Notes: generated from the sequence alone by a model not told the origin. Shown: positions 33,439 through 45,000, counted from the stretch's first letter. The stretch: DNA of 64,000 bases from Calendula officinalis (GCA_963853835.1 OY970833.1:19252974-19316973), one strand, 5' to 3'. Numbers and translations: made by a program.

Positions 33439-34270
33439 GCAAAAGACTTTTACTGACACACATTTTTGTACTGTCTTCAATTGACCTTTCCATTAAATAA
33501 TACAAAAAAAAAAAACATAATTTAACTCATAGTTGTATTAACATTTGTGCATAATCTAAACAATAATATATCTTTACACGTTTTATCACGACTAACCTGG
33601 AAAAAAAAGTCTGGCTGCTATTACAAAGGAACAAATTTAAAACTTTGTCATGTCATATTAGCCATGTCATTATCTCAATCTCATTCCTTACGCCATGTAT
33701 GAGGCTTATCATATGTACACGTTATGCGCACGTGTAATCACGCTCATGCGTAGACGCATTTTCCATGGGATTATGTCATAATAAAGTTGCATTAACCCAT
33801 CAATTAAAAGCTTAGTTATGTGTATCATAAGTTAATGCAATAAATCATCAATTAAAAGCTTATTTATTTGTACAAAAGACCGGTTAGAAGACAAAAATTA
33901 ACAGTTTCAGGGGGATTTAAAGGGTTTTTTACTTGTGTGATTGATTGAATGAATCTAAAAGGAACGATTTTGATTCAGAAGTGAGACAACTACGTACGTT
34001 CGAATCCATCCATATATAAGGCGTTCCTTCGGAGATTTACATAATGGTAACGTGTATGAATAAAAACGTAATGAAACGGTTTTAAATTGATGATGCGATT
34101 TACATGGGTTACATGTGTTTTCATTTACATGTGATATACATAAATAAGCTTTTTAATTGATGGGTTAATGCCACTTTATTATGACATAATCCCATTGATG
34201 TGGACTGATGATGTGGCTGATGACATGGTACTTTGATGAGGTGCTATTATGACATGGCATTGTCTAGGTG
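33439..34270. repeat. 832-bp tandem duplication, copy A
   Basis: Starts at GCAAAAGACTTTTACTGACACACA and ends at GCATTGTCTAGGTGG. It is nearly identical to 34271-35102. It contains an inverted repeat: TGGGATTATGTCATAATAAAGTTGCATTAACCC (about 33767-33799) against its complement at about 34160-34194. Confidence 0.9.
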
Positions 34271-35102
34271 GCAAAAGTTTCTTTTACCGACACACATTTT
34301 TGTACTGTCTTCAATTGACCTTTCCATTAAATAATACAAAAAAAAAACATAATTTAACTCATAGTTGTATTAACATTTGTGCATAATCTAAACAATAATA
34401 TATCTTTACACGTTTTATCACGACTAACCTGGAAAAAAAAGTCTGGCTGTTATTACAAAGGAACAAATTTAAAACTTTGTCATGTCATATTAGCCATGTC
34501 ATTATCTCAATCTCATTCCTTACGCCATGTATGAGGCTTATCATATGTACACGTTATGCGCACGTGTAATCACGCTCATGCGTAGACGCATTTTCCATGG
34601 GATTATGTCATAATAAAGTTGCATTAACCCATCAATTAAAAGCTTACTTATGTGTATCATAAGTTAATGCAATAAATCATCAATTAAAAGCTTATTTATT
34701 TGTACAAAAGACCGGTTAGAAGACAAAAATTAAACAGTTTCAGGGGGATTTAAAGGGTTTTTTACTTGTGTGATTGATTGAATGAATTTAAAAGGAACGA
34801 TTTTGATTCAGAAGTGAGACAACTACGTACGTTCGAATCCATCCATATATAAGACGTTCCTTCGGAGATTTACATAATGGTAACGTGTATGAAAAAAACG
34901 TAATGAAACGGTTTTAAATTGATGATGCGATTTACATGGGTTACATGTGTTTTCATTTACATGGGATATACATAAGTAAGCTTTTTAATTGATGGGTTAA
35001 TGTCACTTTATTATGACATAATCCCATTGATGTGGACTGATGATGTAGCTGATGACATGGTACTTTGATGAGGTGCTATTATGATATGGCATTGTCTAGG
35101 TG
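34271..35102. repeat. 832-bp tandem duplication, copy B
   Basis: Same content as copy A, including the internal inverted repeat. A third start (CAAAAGTTTCTTTTA) follows at 35103 and is then cut off. Differences from copy A are few single-base changes and 1-nt indels, so the duplication is recent. Confidence 0.9.
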
Positions 35103-35144
35103 GCAAAAGTTTCTTTTAATATATATAGAGATAGAGATAAGTGA

Positions 35145-35241
35145 GATCTGGTGAGGACTCAAATTTTGGTGAGGATTGTAAGGACGATACTCAACCAATC
35201 GTCCTCGCAGTCCTCATCAATTTTTTGAGTCCTCACAGGAT
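35145..35241. repeat. Compact hairpin (foldback) of about 97 bp
   Basis: The left arm GGTGAGGACTCAAATTTTGG..GAGGATTG..AGGACGAT pairs with the right arm ATCGTCCTCGCAGTCCTCATCAATTTTTTGAGTCCTCAC around a loop of about 9 nt. It contains a GAGGAC/GTCCTC motif four times. It could be a tiny MITE; no target duplication is evident. Confidence 0.75.
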
Positions 35242-35509
35242 CCTAACACATTTCAATTTATTTTAGCATAGAATTAATATAACACATTTCAAATCATATA
35301 GTGCACGCTCATAACTAATTTTTTTCAATTAAGTGCCTCTTATAGCATATAATTAATTCTCTTGAATCCAGAGTACATATATAATCAAATAAATACAGCT
35401 ACTCAAACTTACAAAAATCTCAAATGAATAATATCAATCATAATTCATAAGTCATAACAATTAAATATTCTCAAATATGAACAATCTACACAATTATAGA
35501 AATACCCAA

Positions 35510-36991
35510 TGATGTGTTAAATCTAGTTATAAAATTTAATACTAATTTACACCTAATCTAGACTACCACATTCTTAGGCAAGTATGACCTAATCGCGGGT
35601 AGTATAGTGAAGGTAAGTAAACCAGGTATCGTTTCCTCAGGGAACGGTTAAGCTGACTCATAAACTAGAACTAAGTAAATTAATTTGGACAGATAATTAA
35701 AAATGGATTTTCATTGAATTGATTGAAAATGATTTAATTAACTAATTTAGCTTTAAAAGTAGAGTTGACAAACGATTTAGTAAACTGTTTTCAAGATTTA
35801 TAAAGGGTATTCACTATGCATGACTTCATCTAGGTCTATGTCTGGTTATTAAGCCCCGATTACCTATAATGTTCTAGAGGTCACGTTACTAGATTCCTCT
35901 CAATTCCGTTTAATAAACTAGACACAACTAATAGGAATTCCTTCTCTCAAAAGTTGTAATCTAATCACACCTCGAGTTGTTGGTCTTAATAGGTTTGGAT
36001 CACCTAAACCCTCTAACCTAGAACTTCCGTTACTACGATTAGACTTCCGATTTATCCTAACTTATTGGAATCTAATTTCAATCCCTATTCCTAGTGGATC
36101 GCCATCTAGGTCACTTAAGTGAAAAGACGAGGATATCAATAACTAGTTCAAATGATGTCAATAGTTAAACTAATCACTAATAAACAAATTAAACGCCAAA
36201 GATCAAAAGTATAAACCGAAAGATTAATGCATTGACCAACAATTATTCGAACATTAAACGATAATCCTAAAATTAACCAAACATAGACCTAGAATTCTTC
36301 AAAACTTAGTGAATACAAGGATTTAGCCTATGAACATGTTAGACAAATCAAACGTACAAGAAAACATAATAATCAACAACATAGTTTGAACTCCCCTTGA
36401 TGTTCACTGTCTTCGTCCGTACGTCAAACTTGGGGTTTCTGAATTCTGTTCGTTCGTCCACAGCCTAAGCGGCTGTGGTTTTTTTTCGTTCGTAACCTCC
36501 ACAAAACGTCCACTATTCCAGAACTCCCATTAATTCTAATAATAATCTCCCTTTTTAATTCATGCCACCGAATTAATATGTGGCCAAATAGTTTAGACAT
36601 GGGCTTGACTTTCTTATTTTTCTTTTCATGTGGGTCGTCTAATTAATTTGCCAAATTTGTGACCTGCTCTCTTTGTGGGCTCCAATATCGTGGGCTAGTT
36701 GTAGTTGTTATCTCAATCCGATCAACACCCCTATATGTGGCCGATCCACTCTTCAATATATTTGAACTCCCTTTTCTTTATGACACTTCCTTTTTGTGAC
36801 ACGACCAAACAGCTGATTTCAGGACTTGTCTATTTTATTCATTTTTAACTCGTTTCTTCTATAGTTTGGAGTAATAACCTGCAATTTATGAATATTAAGG
36901 ATTAGGCATTAATAACTTTGTTTTCCTTATAAATCATGCATAAATAATAGACTATTGACAGATAAAAACATGTCTAAATTCGTCAATATCA
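35510..36991 (-). repeat. E3 3' LTR
   Basis: 1482 bp. It contains a perfect 8-bp stem, CCACAGCC-TAAGC-GGCTGTGG, followed by eight T (36458-36486). On the element strand this is an A-run followed by the stem. Function unknown; a role in RNA 3'-end formation is possible. Confidence 0.95.
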
Positions 36992-37089
36992 AAATCCCCA
37001 CACTTAAACTTTGCTTGTCCTCAAGCAAATCATCAATTAAAAACGGGTCACTAGCCATAAATAAAGATCATATTAGTTGACACTTCTTT

Positions 37090-37862
37090 CAAGACTTGTT
37101 GTATTACTTAGGCCACTAAATATTTTATAAGCTACTAGAAAGATTTTTTAAAATAATGAAAAGCCACAAATTTTGAAACATAAAAACTAAAACAAATTTT
37201 ATCGTTTAAATCGAAATAATTTTCGTAATTTGTTTTTCCTCGAAGCATTGAGAAGTGTCTAAATTTTTTTTTTATTTTTTATTTTTGGCTAGTGTTAATT
37301 AAAATAATTTGTGTGCATTTAGATGATTATTTCAAAGATTTCACAAAATTAAGTGGTGGAATTTTTAATTCAACCTCTCCCCACACTTGAAATTTGCATT
37401 GTCCTCAATGCAACAATTAGAACACATAAAAGTGGGAAGCAAAAAAGATAGTAACCCCCCTCCCTTAACTTAAGTGAAAATTTTAAATTATGCAAGACTT
37501 TTTGTATTACTTAGGCCATGAAAGATTGAATAAGCTACTAAAAAAAATTAAAATAATGAAAAGCCACAAATTTTGAAACATAAAAACTAAAACAAATTTT
37601 ATCGTTTAAATCGAAATAATTTTCGTAATTTGTTTTTCCTCGAAGCATTGAGAAGTGTCTAAATTTTTTTTTTATTTTTTATTTTTGGCTAGTGTTAATT
37701 AAAATAATTTGTGTGCATTTAGATGATTATTTCAAAGATTTCACAAAATTAAGTGGTGGAATTTTTAATTCAACCTCTCCCCACACTTGAAATTTGCATT
37801 GTCCTCAATGCAACAATTAGAACACATAAAAGTGGGAAGCAAAAAAGATAGTAACCCCCTTC
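37090..37862 (-). repeat. Tandem duplication with 400-bp offset in E3, with repeated polypurine modules
   Basis: 37151-37457 recurs at 37551-37857 with a constant offset of 400 bp and almost no changes. The module TCCCCACACTTGAAATTTGC..GTCCTCAATGC occurs at about 37378 and 37778, a close variant at 37861, and the tract used at the LTR at 36992. In the element's direction each gives GCAAATTTCAAGTGTGGGGA. Confidence 0.9.
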
Positions 37863-38157
37863 CCACACTTAGATATTTGCATTGTCCCCAATGCATCTAA
37901 AAGTTTCAAAATAGAAGTGTAAAAACGAGGTACAAAGGAAAAATACTCCCTGGGGGTTGTGTTGGTTCGCATTGCAAGTATCATCATCCAAGCATCCACA
38001 TCTAGCAGTCATTCGCCTCGATCCAAGTTCCTGTCACAAAACACACACAAAACAAAATAAAAGCAAACAAACTAAAATTAGTAAAAAGCACGGGTTGCCT
38101 CCCGAGAAGCGCTTCGTTTATTTTTGAGTCCTGAGCTTGACTCACGCCCAAGTTAGA

Positions 38158-38814
38158 TTACTTGGGGTAAATTACCGGACGATCCTCAACAACGATATCG
38201 CTAGGGCCAAAATGGTTACCATTCGGCCATGCGTGACATTTAAGCACAAATTTTCTGGCTTCAGTACCAGATACACAACAAAGTTCATAATTTTGTTTCA
38301 ACTCGATCATATTTAAGAACTCGTCGAAAAATGTGTAATCGGTGATGTGTTCGTGGAGTTCTTTAAGAGTTGGTTTTTTCAAGAGAACATGCTCGGAATG
38401 AATATGAGGCGGTTTAGGTTCAAGACTAGGATCGTTTTCAAGGATTGGAAATGGTTTGGGCTCAAGAGTCGGTTGATATTTGAGAGATCGTTCATTTTCA
38501 GTATTCTCTTTTTTAGGGATTTGATCGAAGACTCCGCCGGTCTTTTGGGCACCTGAGGCGTCAGCATATAGGAGTTCTTCGAGCTCTCTTATTACATCAT
38601 CGGGGCTCATGTCATCATCACCAAATAAGTTATCATTGAGATCATCGGTCACTAATAGTGTATCTAATTCGGTCGAGAGACAATCATCAGAGGATTCATC
38701 ATGAAAGCAAAAATGATCAACAATGTGTGCACATGTTACAACTTTAACCTCCGGCTCTTCTTCATTTTTGATCTCCTCGAACTCTACTTCGATTCTTAAT
38801 GCTTCCTCTTCTTC
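38158..38814 (-). CDS. E3 acidic C-terminal domain, in frame after the gag UAG
   Basis: The gag frame continues after a TAG at 38815-38817 for about 218 codons to a stop at 38158-38160. The first internal ATG is at 38652 (164 residues). The content is strongly acidic (EEEEALRIEVEFEE, DDDMSPDDVIRELEELL), then Pro/Glu-Pro-Lys rich repeats (LEPKPFP, LEPKPPH), then a conserved-looking globular end: TFFDEFLNMIELKQNYELCC, KCHAWPNGNHFGP and a VIYPK C-terminus. I do not recognise the family. It could be expressed by stop readthrough, by re-initiation, or be a decayed extension of Gag. Confidence 0.6.
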   Translation of the reverse strand, partial: EEEEALRIEVEFEEIKNEEEPEVKVVTCAHIVDHFCFHDESSDDCLSTELDTLLVTDDLNDNLFGDDDMSPDDVIRELEELLYADASGAQKTGGVFDQIPKKENTENERSLKYQPTLEPKPFPILENDPSLEPKPPHIHSEHVLLKKPTLKELHEHITDYTFFDEFLNMIELKQNYELCCVSGTEARKFVLKCHAWPNGNHFGPSDIVVEDRPVIYPK

Positions 38815-40002
38815 CTACACATCAAAGATATCATTAATTTTAACAAGAGGGGAACTTACCTGTTTAACACTTCGGGTAGTTATTGCGTTCACTTGAGCAT
38901 TGTTTTTGTATCCTCTTTTCGGTATGTCTTGAGTATTGGGGGGTAGACTGCCTTGTGGTCTTTCAACTAGTAATTGTGTAATCTTCCCCACATCTTGTTC
39001 TAAATTTTGAATCGCTGCTTGTTGATTTCTTATATTTTGTTGCATCTCATTTGCAACTTGTTGATTTTCCTCCTTTTTTCTGGTTTGACTCGCCATGAAT
39101 TTTTCAATCATACACTCTAATGAGGACAATTTTGAATCGAATTTTAATCCTCCCTTGAATTCTTGATTCATATAGGGCACTTCCTCCTCGGTCATCATCG
39201 GTTTATCGCATCCAACCTGAAAAGCATGTAAAGAAGCCGTTAGTTTATCAATTTGGCGTTCTAATACCTTTTGGTTGTTTTTCAAGATTGCCACTTCTTC
39301 ACGTGAATGATCGTTGATGACATTGATTGAAGCATTGTTTTTCATGGTTCGGTTGTCTGACATCCATTCCAGGTTATGCACCGCCATGTCTTCCAAGAGT
39401 TGGTAACCAGAAGTCGGGGTATTATAAAAGAATACACCTCCACTAGATGAGTCAAGTGTTGAGCGAGAGGTGTAATCTAATCCCTTGTAAAATATCTGAA
39501 CAATGTTACCTTTCTGGAAACCGTGATTTGGGCACGTTCTTACCAACCTCTTGAACCTCTCCCAAGCTTCTGTTAGTGTTTCACCTACATCCTGTTGGAA
39601 AGTCATAATGTTAGTTTTAATTTTTTCAGTTCTAGCCGGTGGAAAATAACGAATGATAAACCGGCTTCTGAGTTCCTCCCATGTAGTGATGGAATCAGGC
39701 TCCAATAACCTTAGCCATGCTTTTGCTTGTCCAACGAGACTGAAGGGAAACAGTCTGAGTCTGACCGCATCAGTAGATACACCCTGTTGTTTAAACAATT
39801 CACAAATATCTAGGAAATCTTCTACGTGTTGGTAGGGATCATTAAGAATTTTACCATCATAATTTAGCTCACGGACCATGCTCAGAAAATGGCCCTTGAT
39901 CTCAAAATTTACCCCCGTGATATCTGGTATCCTAATAGCAGAAACAGGAGCATTCGGTGCTATTTGCCTCATTGTCCACATTGATTGTTCTGCGTCCCCC
40001 AT
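38815..40002 (-). CDS. gag: Gag of Ty3-type element E3
   Basis: 395 residues from the ATG at 40002 (MGDAEQ). An upstream in-frame ATG at 40119 adds a hydrophobic, low-complexity run (LFYFILFYF) and is an unlikely start. Residues about 60-180 are a Retrotrans_gag capsid domain: YQHVEDFLDICELF, DAVRLRLFPFSLVGQAKAWL, ITTWEELRSRFIIRYFPP and NIMTFQQDVGETLTEAWERFK. A long helical, Gln-rich region with two coiled-coil stretches follows. The C-terminal NNAQVNAITTRS block is shared by Athila/Tat Gags just before protease. No zinc knuckle. The frame is intact up to the TAG. The protein should form the particle for E3 RNA. Confidence 0.9.
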   Translation of the reverse strand: MGDAEQSMWTMRQIAPNAPVSAIRIPDITGVNFEIKGHFLSMVRELNYDGKILNDPYQHVEDFLDICELFKQQGVSTDAVRLRLFPFSLVGQAKAWLRLLEPDSITTWEELRSRFIIRYFPPARTEKIKTNIMTFQQDVGETLTEAWERFKRLVRTCPNHGFQKGNIVQIFYKGLDYTSRSTLDSSSGGVFFYNTPTSGYQLLEDMAVHNLEWMSDNRTMKNNASINVINDHSREEVAILKNNQKVLERQIDKLTASLHAFQVGCDKPMMTEEEVPYMNQEFKGGLKFDSKLSSLECMIEKFMASQTRKKEENQQVANEMQQNIRNQQAAIQNLEQDVGKITQLLVERPQGSLPPNTQDIPKRGYKNNAQVNAITTRSVKQVSSPLVKINDIFDV

Positions 40003-40196
40003 TTGAATAAACTGTAAAGAAAAATAAACTGCAAGGGAACAAAACAAAATATAAAATGCACCTGGTGTAAAAAAAATACAAATAAAATAAAATAAAATAA
40101 AGTAAAATAAATAAAGCAAATAACTCGTCCAAGAACTAGTTCTTAGACGAGGGTCAATTAATAAACTAAGTTCTAATTTACTAAATCAAGCAACCG

Positions 40197-40215
40197 TTCC
40201 CCGGCAGCGGCGCCA
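40197..40215 (-). promoter_or_regulatory. E3 primer-binding site
   Basis: The minus strand reads TGGCGCCGCTGCCGGGGA, six bases inside the right LTR. This is the usual primer site of plant Athila/Tat-type elements; the tRNA is probably tRNA-Asp with mismatches, which I could not verify. Confidence 0.8.
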
Positions 40216-40221
40216 AAAACT

Positions 40222-41703
40222 TGATGTGTTAAATCTAGTTATAAAATTTAATACTAATTTACACCTAATCTAGACTACCACATTCTTAGGCAAGTATGAC
40301 CTAATCGCGGGTAGTATAGTGAAGGTAAGTAAACCAGGTATCGTTTCCTCAGGGAACGGTTAAGCTGACTCATAAACTAGAACTAAGTAAATTAATTTGG
40401 ACAGATAATTAAAAATGGATTTTCATTGAATTGATTGAAAATGATTTAATTAACTAATTTAGCTTTAAAAGTAGAGTTGACAAACGATTTAGTAAACTGT
40501 TTTCAAGATTTATAAAGGGTATTCACTATGCATGACTTCATCTAGGTCTATGTCTGGTTATTAAGCCCCGATTACCTATAATGTTCTAGAGGTCACGTTA
40601 CTAGATTCCTCTCAATTCCGTTTAATAAACTAGACACAACTAATAGGAATTCCTTCTCTCAAAAGTTGTAATCTAATCACACCTCGAGTTGTTGGTCTTA
40701 ATAGGTTTGGATCACCTAAACCCTCTAACCTAGAACTTCCGTTACTACGATTAGACTTCCGATTTATCCTAACTTATTGGAATCTAATTTCAATCCCTAT
40801 TCCTAGTGGATCGCCATCTAGGTCACTTAAGTGAAAAGACGAGGATATCAATAACTAGTTCAAATGATGTCAATAGTTAAACTAATCACTAATAAACAAA
40901 TTAAACGCCAAAGATCAAAAGTATAAACCGAAAGATTAATGCATTGACCAACAATTATTCGAACATTAAACGATAATCCTAAAATTAACCAAACATAGAC
41001 CTAGAATTCTTCAAAACTTAGTGAATACAAGGATTTAGCCTATGAACATGTTAGACAAATCAAACGTACAAGAAAACATAATAATCAACAACATAGTTTG
41101 AACTCCCCTTGATGTTCACTGTCTTCGTCCGTACGTCAAACTTGGGGTTTCTGAATTCTGTTCGTTCGTCCACAGCCTAAGCGGCTGTGGTTTTTTTTCG
41201 TTCGTAACCTCCACAAAACGTCCACTATTCCAGAACTCCCATTAATTCTAATAATAATCTCCCTTTTTAATTCATGCCACCGAATTAATATGTGGCCAAA
41301 TAGTTTAGACATGGGCTTGACTTTCTTATTTTTCTTTTCATGTGGGTCGTCTAATTAATTTGCCAAATTTGTGACCTGCTCTCTTTGTGGGCTCCAATAT
41401 CGTGGGCTAGTTGTAGTTGTTATCTCAATCCGATCAACACCCCTATATGTGGCCGATCCACTCTTCAATATATTTGAACTCCCTTTTCTTTATGACACTT
41501 CCTTTTTGTGACACGACCAAACAGCTGATTTCAGGACTTGTCTATTTTATTCATTTTTAACTCGTTTCTTCTATAGTTTGGAGTAATAACCTGCAATTTA
41601 TGAATATTAAGGATTAGGCATTAATAACTTTGTTTTCCTTATAAATCATGCATAAATAATAGACTATTGACAGATAAAAACATGTCTAAATTCGTCAATA
41701 TCA
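40222..41703 (-). repeat. E3 5' LTR
   Basis: 1482 bp, partner of 35510-36991, same internal hairpin with a T-run at about 41170-41198. Confidence 0.95.
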
Positions 41704-41749
41704 CCCAAGCCAGTAGGTTGACGTGACACGCTGCTTTCTTGATCTTTGG

Positions 41750-42110
41750 ATTTAACTCTTTTTAAAATATATTTTCAAAACTCTAATCTTGATTTGAGAT
41801 CAAATTTACCACTGTGAATCCAAATCGCTCAAGCATAAGCTCTAATACCAACTTATAAAACCTCAAATATTCAGAAAAATTAAAAAATTTAAATTTGAAA
41901 ATAAACCCCTTTTTAAATAATATCTCGTCGCAAAACATTTAATAACCAACTCAACATTAAATGTAAACTTAAATGCAGAAGTATTAAATAGTTCGAAAAC
42001 GTAAATGTTTATAATAAATATCCAAATACCAGTTGTCAACCCGTTGACTCAGCAGTGTCAACCGTCCACCTTGGGTCAGCCAACGCTGAGTGACTTAACT
42101 CAATCATATA
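41750..42110 (-). mobile_element. Relic of an E4-type long-LTR element
   Basis: It contains a decayed primer site (GCTCTAATACCAACTT at about 41839-41855) followed by an LTR-like start (TATAAAACCTCAAATATTCAG). After about 220 bp it has the GGGTCAGCCAACGCTGAGTGA stem-loop that E4 carries at the same relative place. The rest of the element is missing. Confidence 0.6.
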
Positions 42111-42117
42111 CATCAAA

Positions 42118-42480
42118 CGAGGCAACATGACCCGTGCGATGCATGAGCTTTGTTCATGATAAAATGTTATTTGAAGGTAAATCGTATTCATTGTATTGGT
42201 GTAACGGGCAAAGTACTAAAAGCAAGATCGCTAACATGTTTAGGTTGATTGCGAGTAATCTACTAAATAAACAAAGTTTGTTGGAGGAAAATGCAAAGTA
42301 ACAAAACCATTATTGTTTTTATTAGAGCAACACAAAACATGTTATTCATTTCATATAAGTGATATTATGAAGAACTTCATGATTCGTCATTTATAACCAA
42401 AACTATAAATCAACAACGATATATTTTCAACTGATGTCAGTTAATGTAAATATTATGCCAGACTTCTAATTGTACCTGTT
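42118..42480. mobile_element. Helitron-like terminal piece, copy 1
   Basis: Starts near CGAGGCAACATGACCCGTGCGATGCATGAGC. The following sequence (ACACAAAACATGTTATTCAT, ATATATTTTCAACTGATGTCAGTTA) matches a second copy starting near 44679. The CCCGTGCGATGCA(C/T) hairpin is of the kind seen near Helitron ends. Confidence 0.45.
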
Positions 42481-43530
42481 TTCTCTAAAAGTACATAATA
42501 AAAATTAGAAATCCATACAAATACACAAAACAAATGTATCTCTAATAAAAATACTAACAAAATTGTTATATAAAACAAAAACAAAAAGAAAACTCTCTCG
42601 TGTGTAATAAAATCAAATATCAACAATAATATCCTCCAAGCCGAGCATTATCATCACACTCTTTTTTTATGTGGATGTTTTGTTGGGGTAATATGCTAAA
42701 ATCATTTGAAAACTCAACATCATTTGCATCTTCATAGTATGTTATTTATAGTTTATAATATGTAACTTCTAGTTAAATGAAAAGACTATTTTTTAATTGA
42801 ATTTACTACTATTATTTATATGATTTTATAATTGAATTTATTACTATTATTTAACATAGAATCTACTACTATATATTTTATAATTTGTGTTTATTAGTCA
42901 TAATTATTTCTTTAAATTTTAAATATATTAAATAATTATAACTAAATGTTACTTTTTTATTATAAAATGGTTTTTATTACTTATATTAATTTACTAATAA
43001 TTGTTTCAAGAGTTTTCATATGCCAATTTAAGTTTATTGTCATAATTATTTATTATTCATATTTATGACCAAAATTCAACTTTTATTGATATTAAATAAA
43101 TGTAATTAAATGCTACATTAGTTTAGATATTATTTCATGAATTTTAATATGACAATTTGATAAAGTTATTAGTTTTTATTATATTTTATTATTACAATAA
43201 TCTTTTTCATTACATTAATTTATTAATCACATTTATGACAAACTATACATTAGTTTATTACTTATAATCATTTTCTAATAATTATTTTAACACTCGTGAT
43301 AAGTCAATTTATTAGTTTTATTATAAATATGCATGATTTTATTACTTATATTCATTTACTAATAATATTTATTTAACACTTTTGATATGAAAATTTGATG
43401 GAGATAGTAGTTTTTACTATAATTATTTTACATTAATTTCTTATTTTTACGACAAAACTTAACTTTTAAATATATTAATTTATTTATATTCACAAATATC
43501 TAAGCGAACACTTATATGAAAATGAAGGAT
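42481..43530. other. AT-rich low-complexity stretch
   Basis: No gene recognised. Recurrent short text such as TTACTAATAAT, TTTGATATGACAATTTGAT and TTATTAGTTTTTATTA suggests an old, slippage-prone repeat. Confidence 0.5.
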
Positions 43531-43535
43531 CTTGT

Positions 43536-43715
43536 TTATTATAAACTTTGCTACATATTGATTATACAATGTGACTTGTCTTCACCTCCGATCATCAATT
43601 ATTCCTTTTGTTTTCCCATTTTTTTATTATAAACTTTGCTACATATTGATTATGAAAGTAATGCACAATATGACTTGTCTTCACCTCCGATCATCATTTA
43701 TTCCTTTTTTTTCCC
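43536..43715. repeat. Direct repeat with period of about 100 bp
   Basis: TTATTATAAACTTTGCTACATATTGATTAT...GACTTGTCTTCACCTCCGATCATCA..TTATTCC occurs twice in tandem (about 43536 and 43625). Confidence 0.8.
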
Positions 43716-44333
43716 ATTTGCGTTGTCATCATGCGTTGTCTTGCCCAACGATCGTATCGTCGACCCACATGTTTAGCTATTGGTGTGATTTATATATACT
43801 ATCTAGGCTTTAACACTTGACAATAAGATATAATCAAAGAAATAGATGATATAATCACAGAATTATGAGGAACTGAATCACACCAATTTGAGTATAAGAT
43901 ATTGTGTAATCATCAGAGTAGCATCGTCGGAGATAGTCGATCCTACAAAATAAAGAAACCTAAATTAAACGATGTATCATTACACAAAAATCATTTAAAA
44001 AACAACCGAGACATACTTCATTCACCGATTCGCCAAAATAAAATTCTTAATAGGAGAATAGATCAATGAGATTAACAACCACATTTACCTATTTATACTC
44101 AATGTATCATTTTTAATTTGTATACAAAATTTAAATTTATTAATACCTTTAATATGTGGCTTTACACATGCTAGAAACTAAAACCTATGTATTAAGTATA
44201 ACAATTTAATTTAAATTAATTAATCTTAAATTGGGACACTTAATCTACTTGAATATTTTTTAAGGTTTAAATCATATAATTAAATAATTTTAAGAGTTAA
44301 ATACAACATCAAACATGAAACTCATTTTTTTAT

Positions 44334-44438
<105 letters not shown>

Positions 44439-44678
44439 TTATATATAACATAGATATATATCTACAAAAGGTGATAAATGGAACTTCAAACTTGTTAGCC
44501 ATAATGTAGTTTCAACTATTTTTGCGATTCAGAAATGCATGGACATCATTATTTGTTATGTTTATAAAATATTGTTTATGGATTTAATTATAAATGGAAT
44601 TATTACATTATTTTTATTAATATTAAATGCAAGGTAATAAATGGAACTTCAAACTTGAAACTCAATTTTTATGTTTAC

Positions 44679-45000
44679 GAGGCAGCATGGCCCGTGCGAT
44701 GCACGAGCTTCGTTTACGATAAGGAGTTATTGGTATAAACTATAAAGTACGAACAAAACAAAATATGTCGAATCAAAATGTAATGTAAATAAACATGAGT
44801 GCTTATATTAGCATAACACAAAACACGTTATTCATATATTCATGCTTTGTATTTTATAAGTACAACCATGGATAACCGATGCTATATCTTCAAGGGAGAT
44901 CGGTCAGTTAGAAATACTTAATGAAAAGCAATGTTTAAAAGTTTAATAAAAAAATAAATAATTATAACTGAACTCTATGCAACATAAATATAATACTTAA
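44679..45000. mobile_element. Helitron-like terminal piece, copy 2
   Basis: CGAGGCAGCATGGCCCGTGCGATGCACGAGCTTCG, with a CGTGC-GAT-GCACG stem, then ACACAAAACACGTTATTCAT as in copy 1 at 42118. Ends not fixed. Confidence 0.45.

Larger units (their letters stand above)
31937..35126. mobile_element. Helitron-like region (class uncertain)
   Basis: It begins near ACTAGCCTATAACCCGTGATGAATCACGGG, whose 7-bp hairpin (31948-31965) resembles the hairpins found near Helitron ends in plants. It ends near TTTTAATATATATAGAGATAGAG (about 35108-35130). Inside are an exon-like fragment (32257-32349) and a large tandem duplication (33439-35102). A Helitron 5'-TC and 3'-CTRR could not be fixed, so the class and both ends are tentative. 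Confidence 0.4.
35510..41703 (-). mobile_element. E3: young Ty3-type gag-only LTR element
   Basis: LTRs 35510-36991 and 40222-41703 (1482 bp each, no difference found by eye) start TGATGTGTTAAATC and end GTCAATATCA. The TSD is CCCAA (35505-35509 and 41704-41708). The primer site next to the right LTR reads TGGCGCCGCTGCCGGGG, the style of Athila/Tat elements. The purine tract next to the left LTR is AAGTGTGGGGATTT. In its own direction: gag, an in-frame stop, an acidic second domain, about 1.2 kb of non-coding DNA with a tandem repeat, and the 3' LTR. No protease, RT or integrase. Equal LTRs mean a very recent transposition, so an enzyme donor must have existed recently. Confidence 0.95.

Noticed and set aside
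36458..36486. The E3 hairpin with T-run as a bacterial rho-independent terminator
   Set aside because: The sequence is plant nuclear DNA and lies in an LTR; only the shape is similar.
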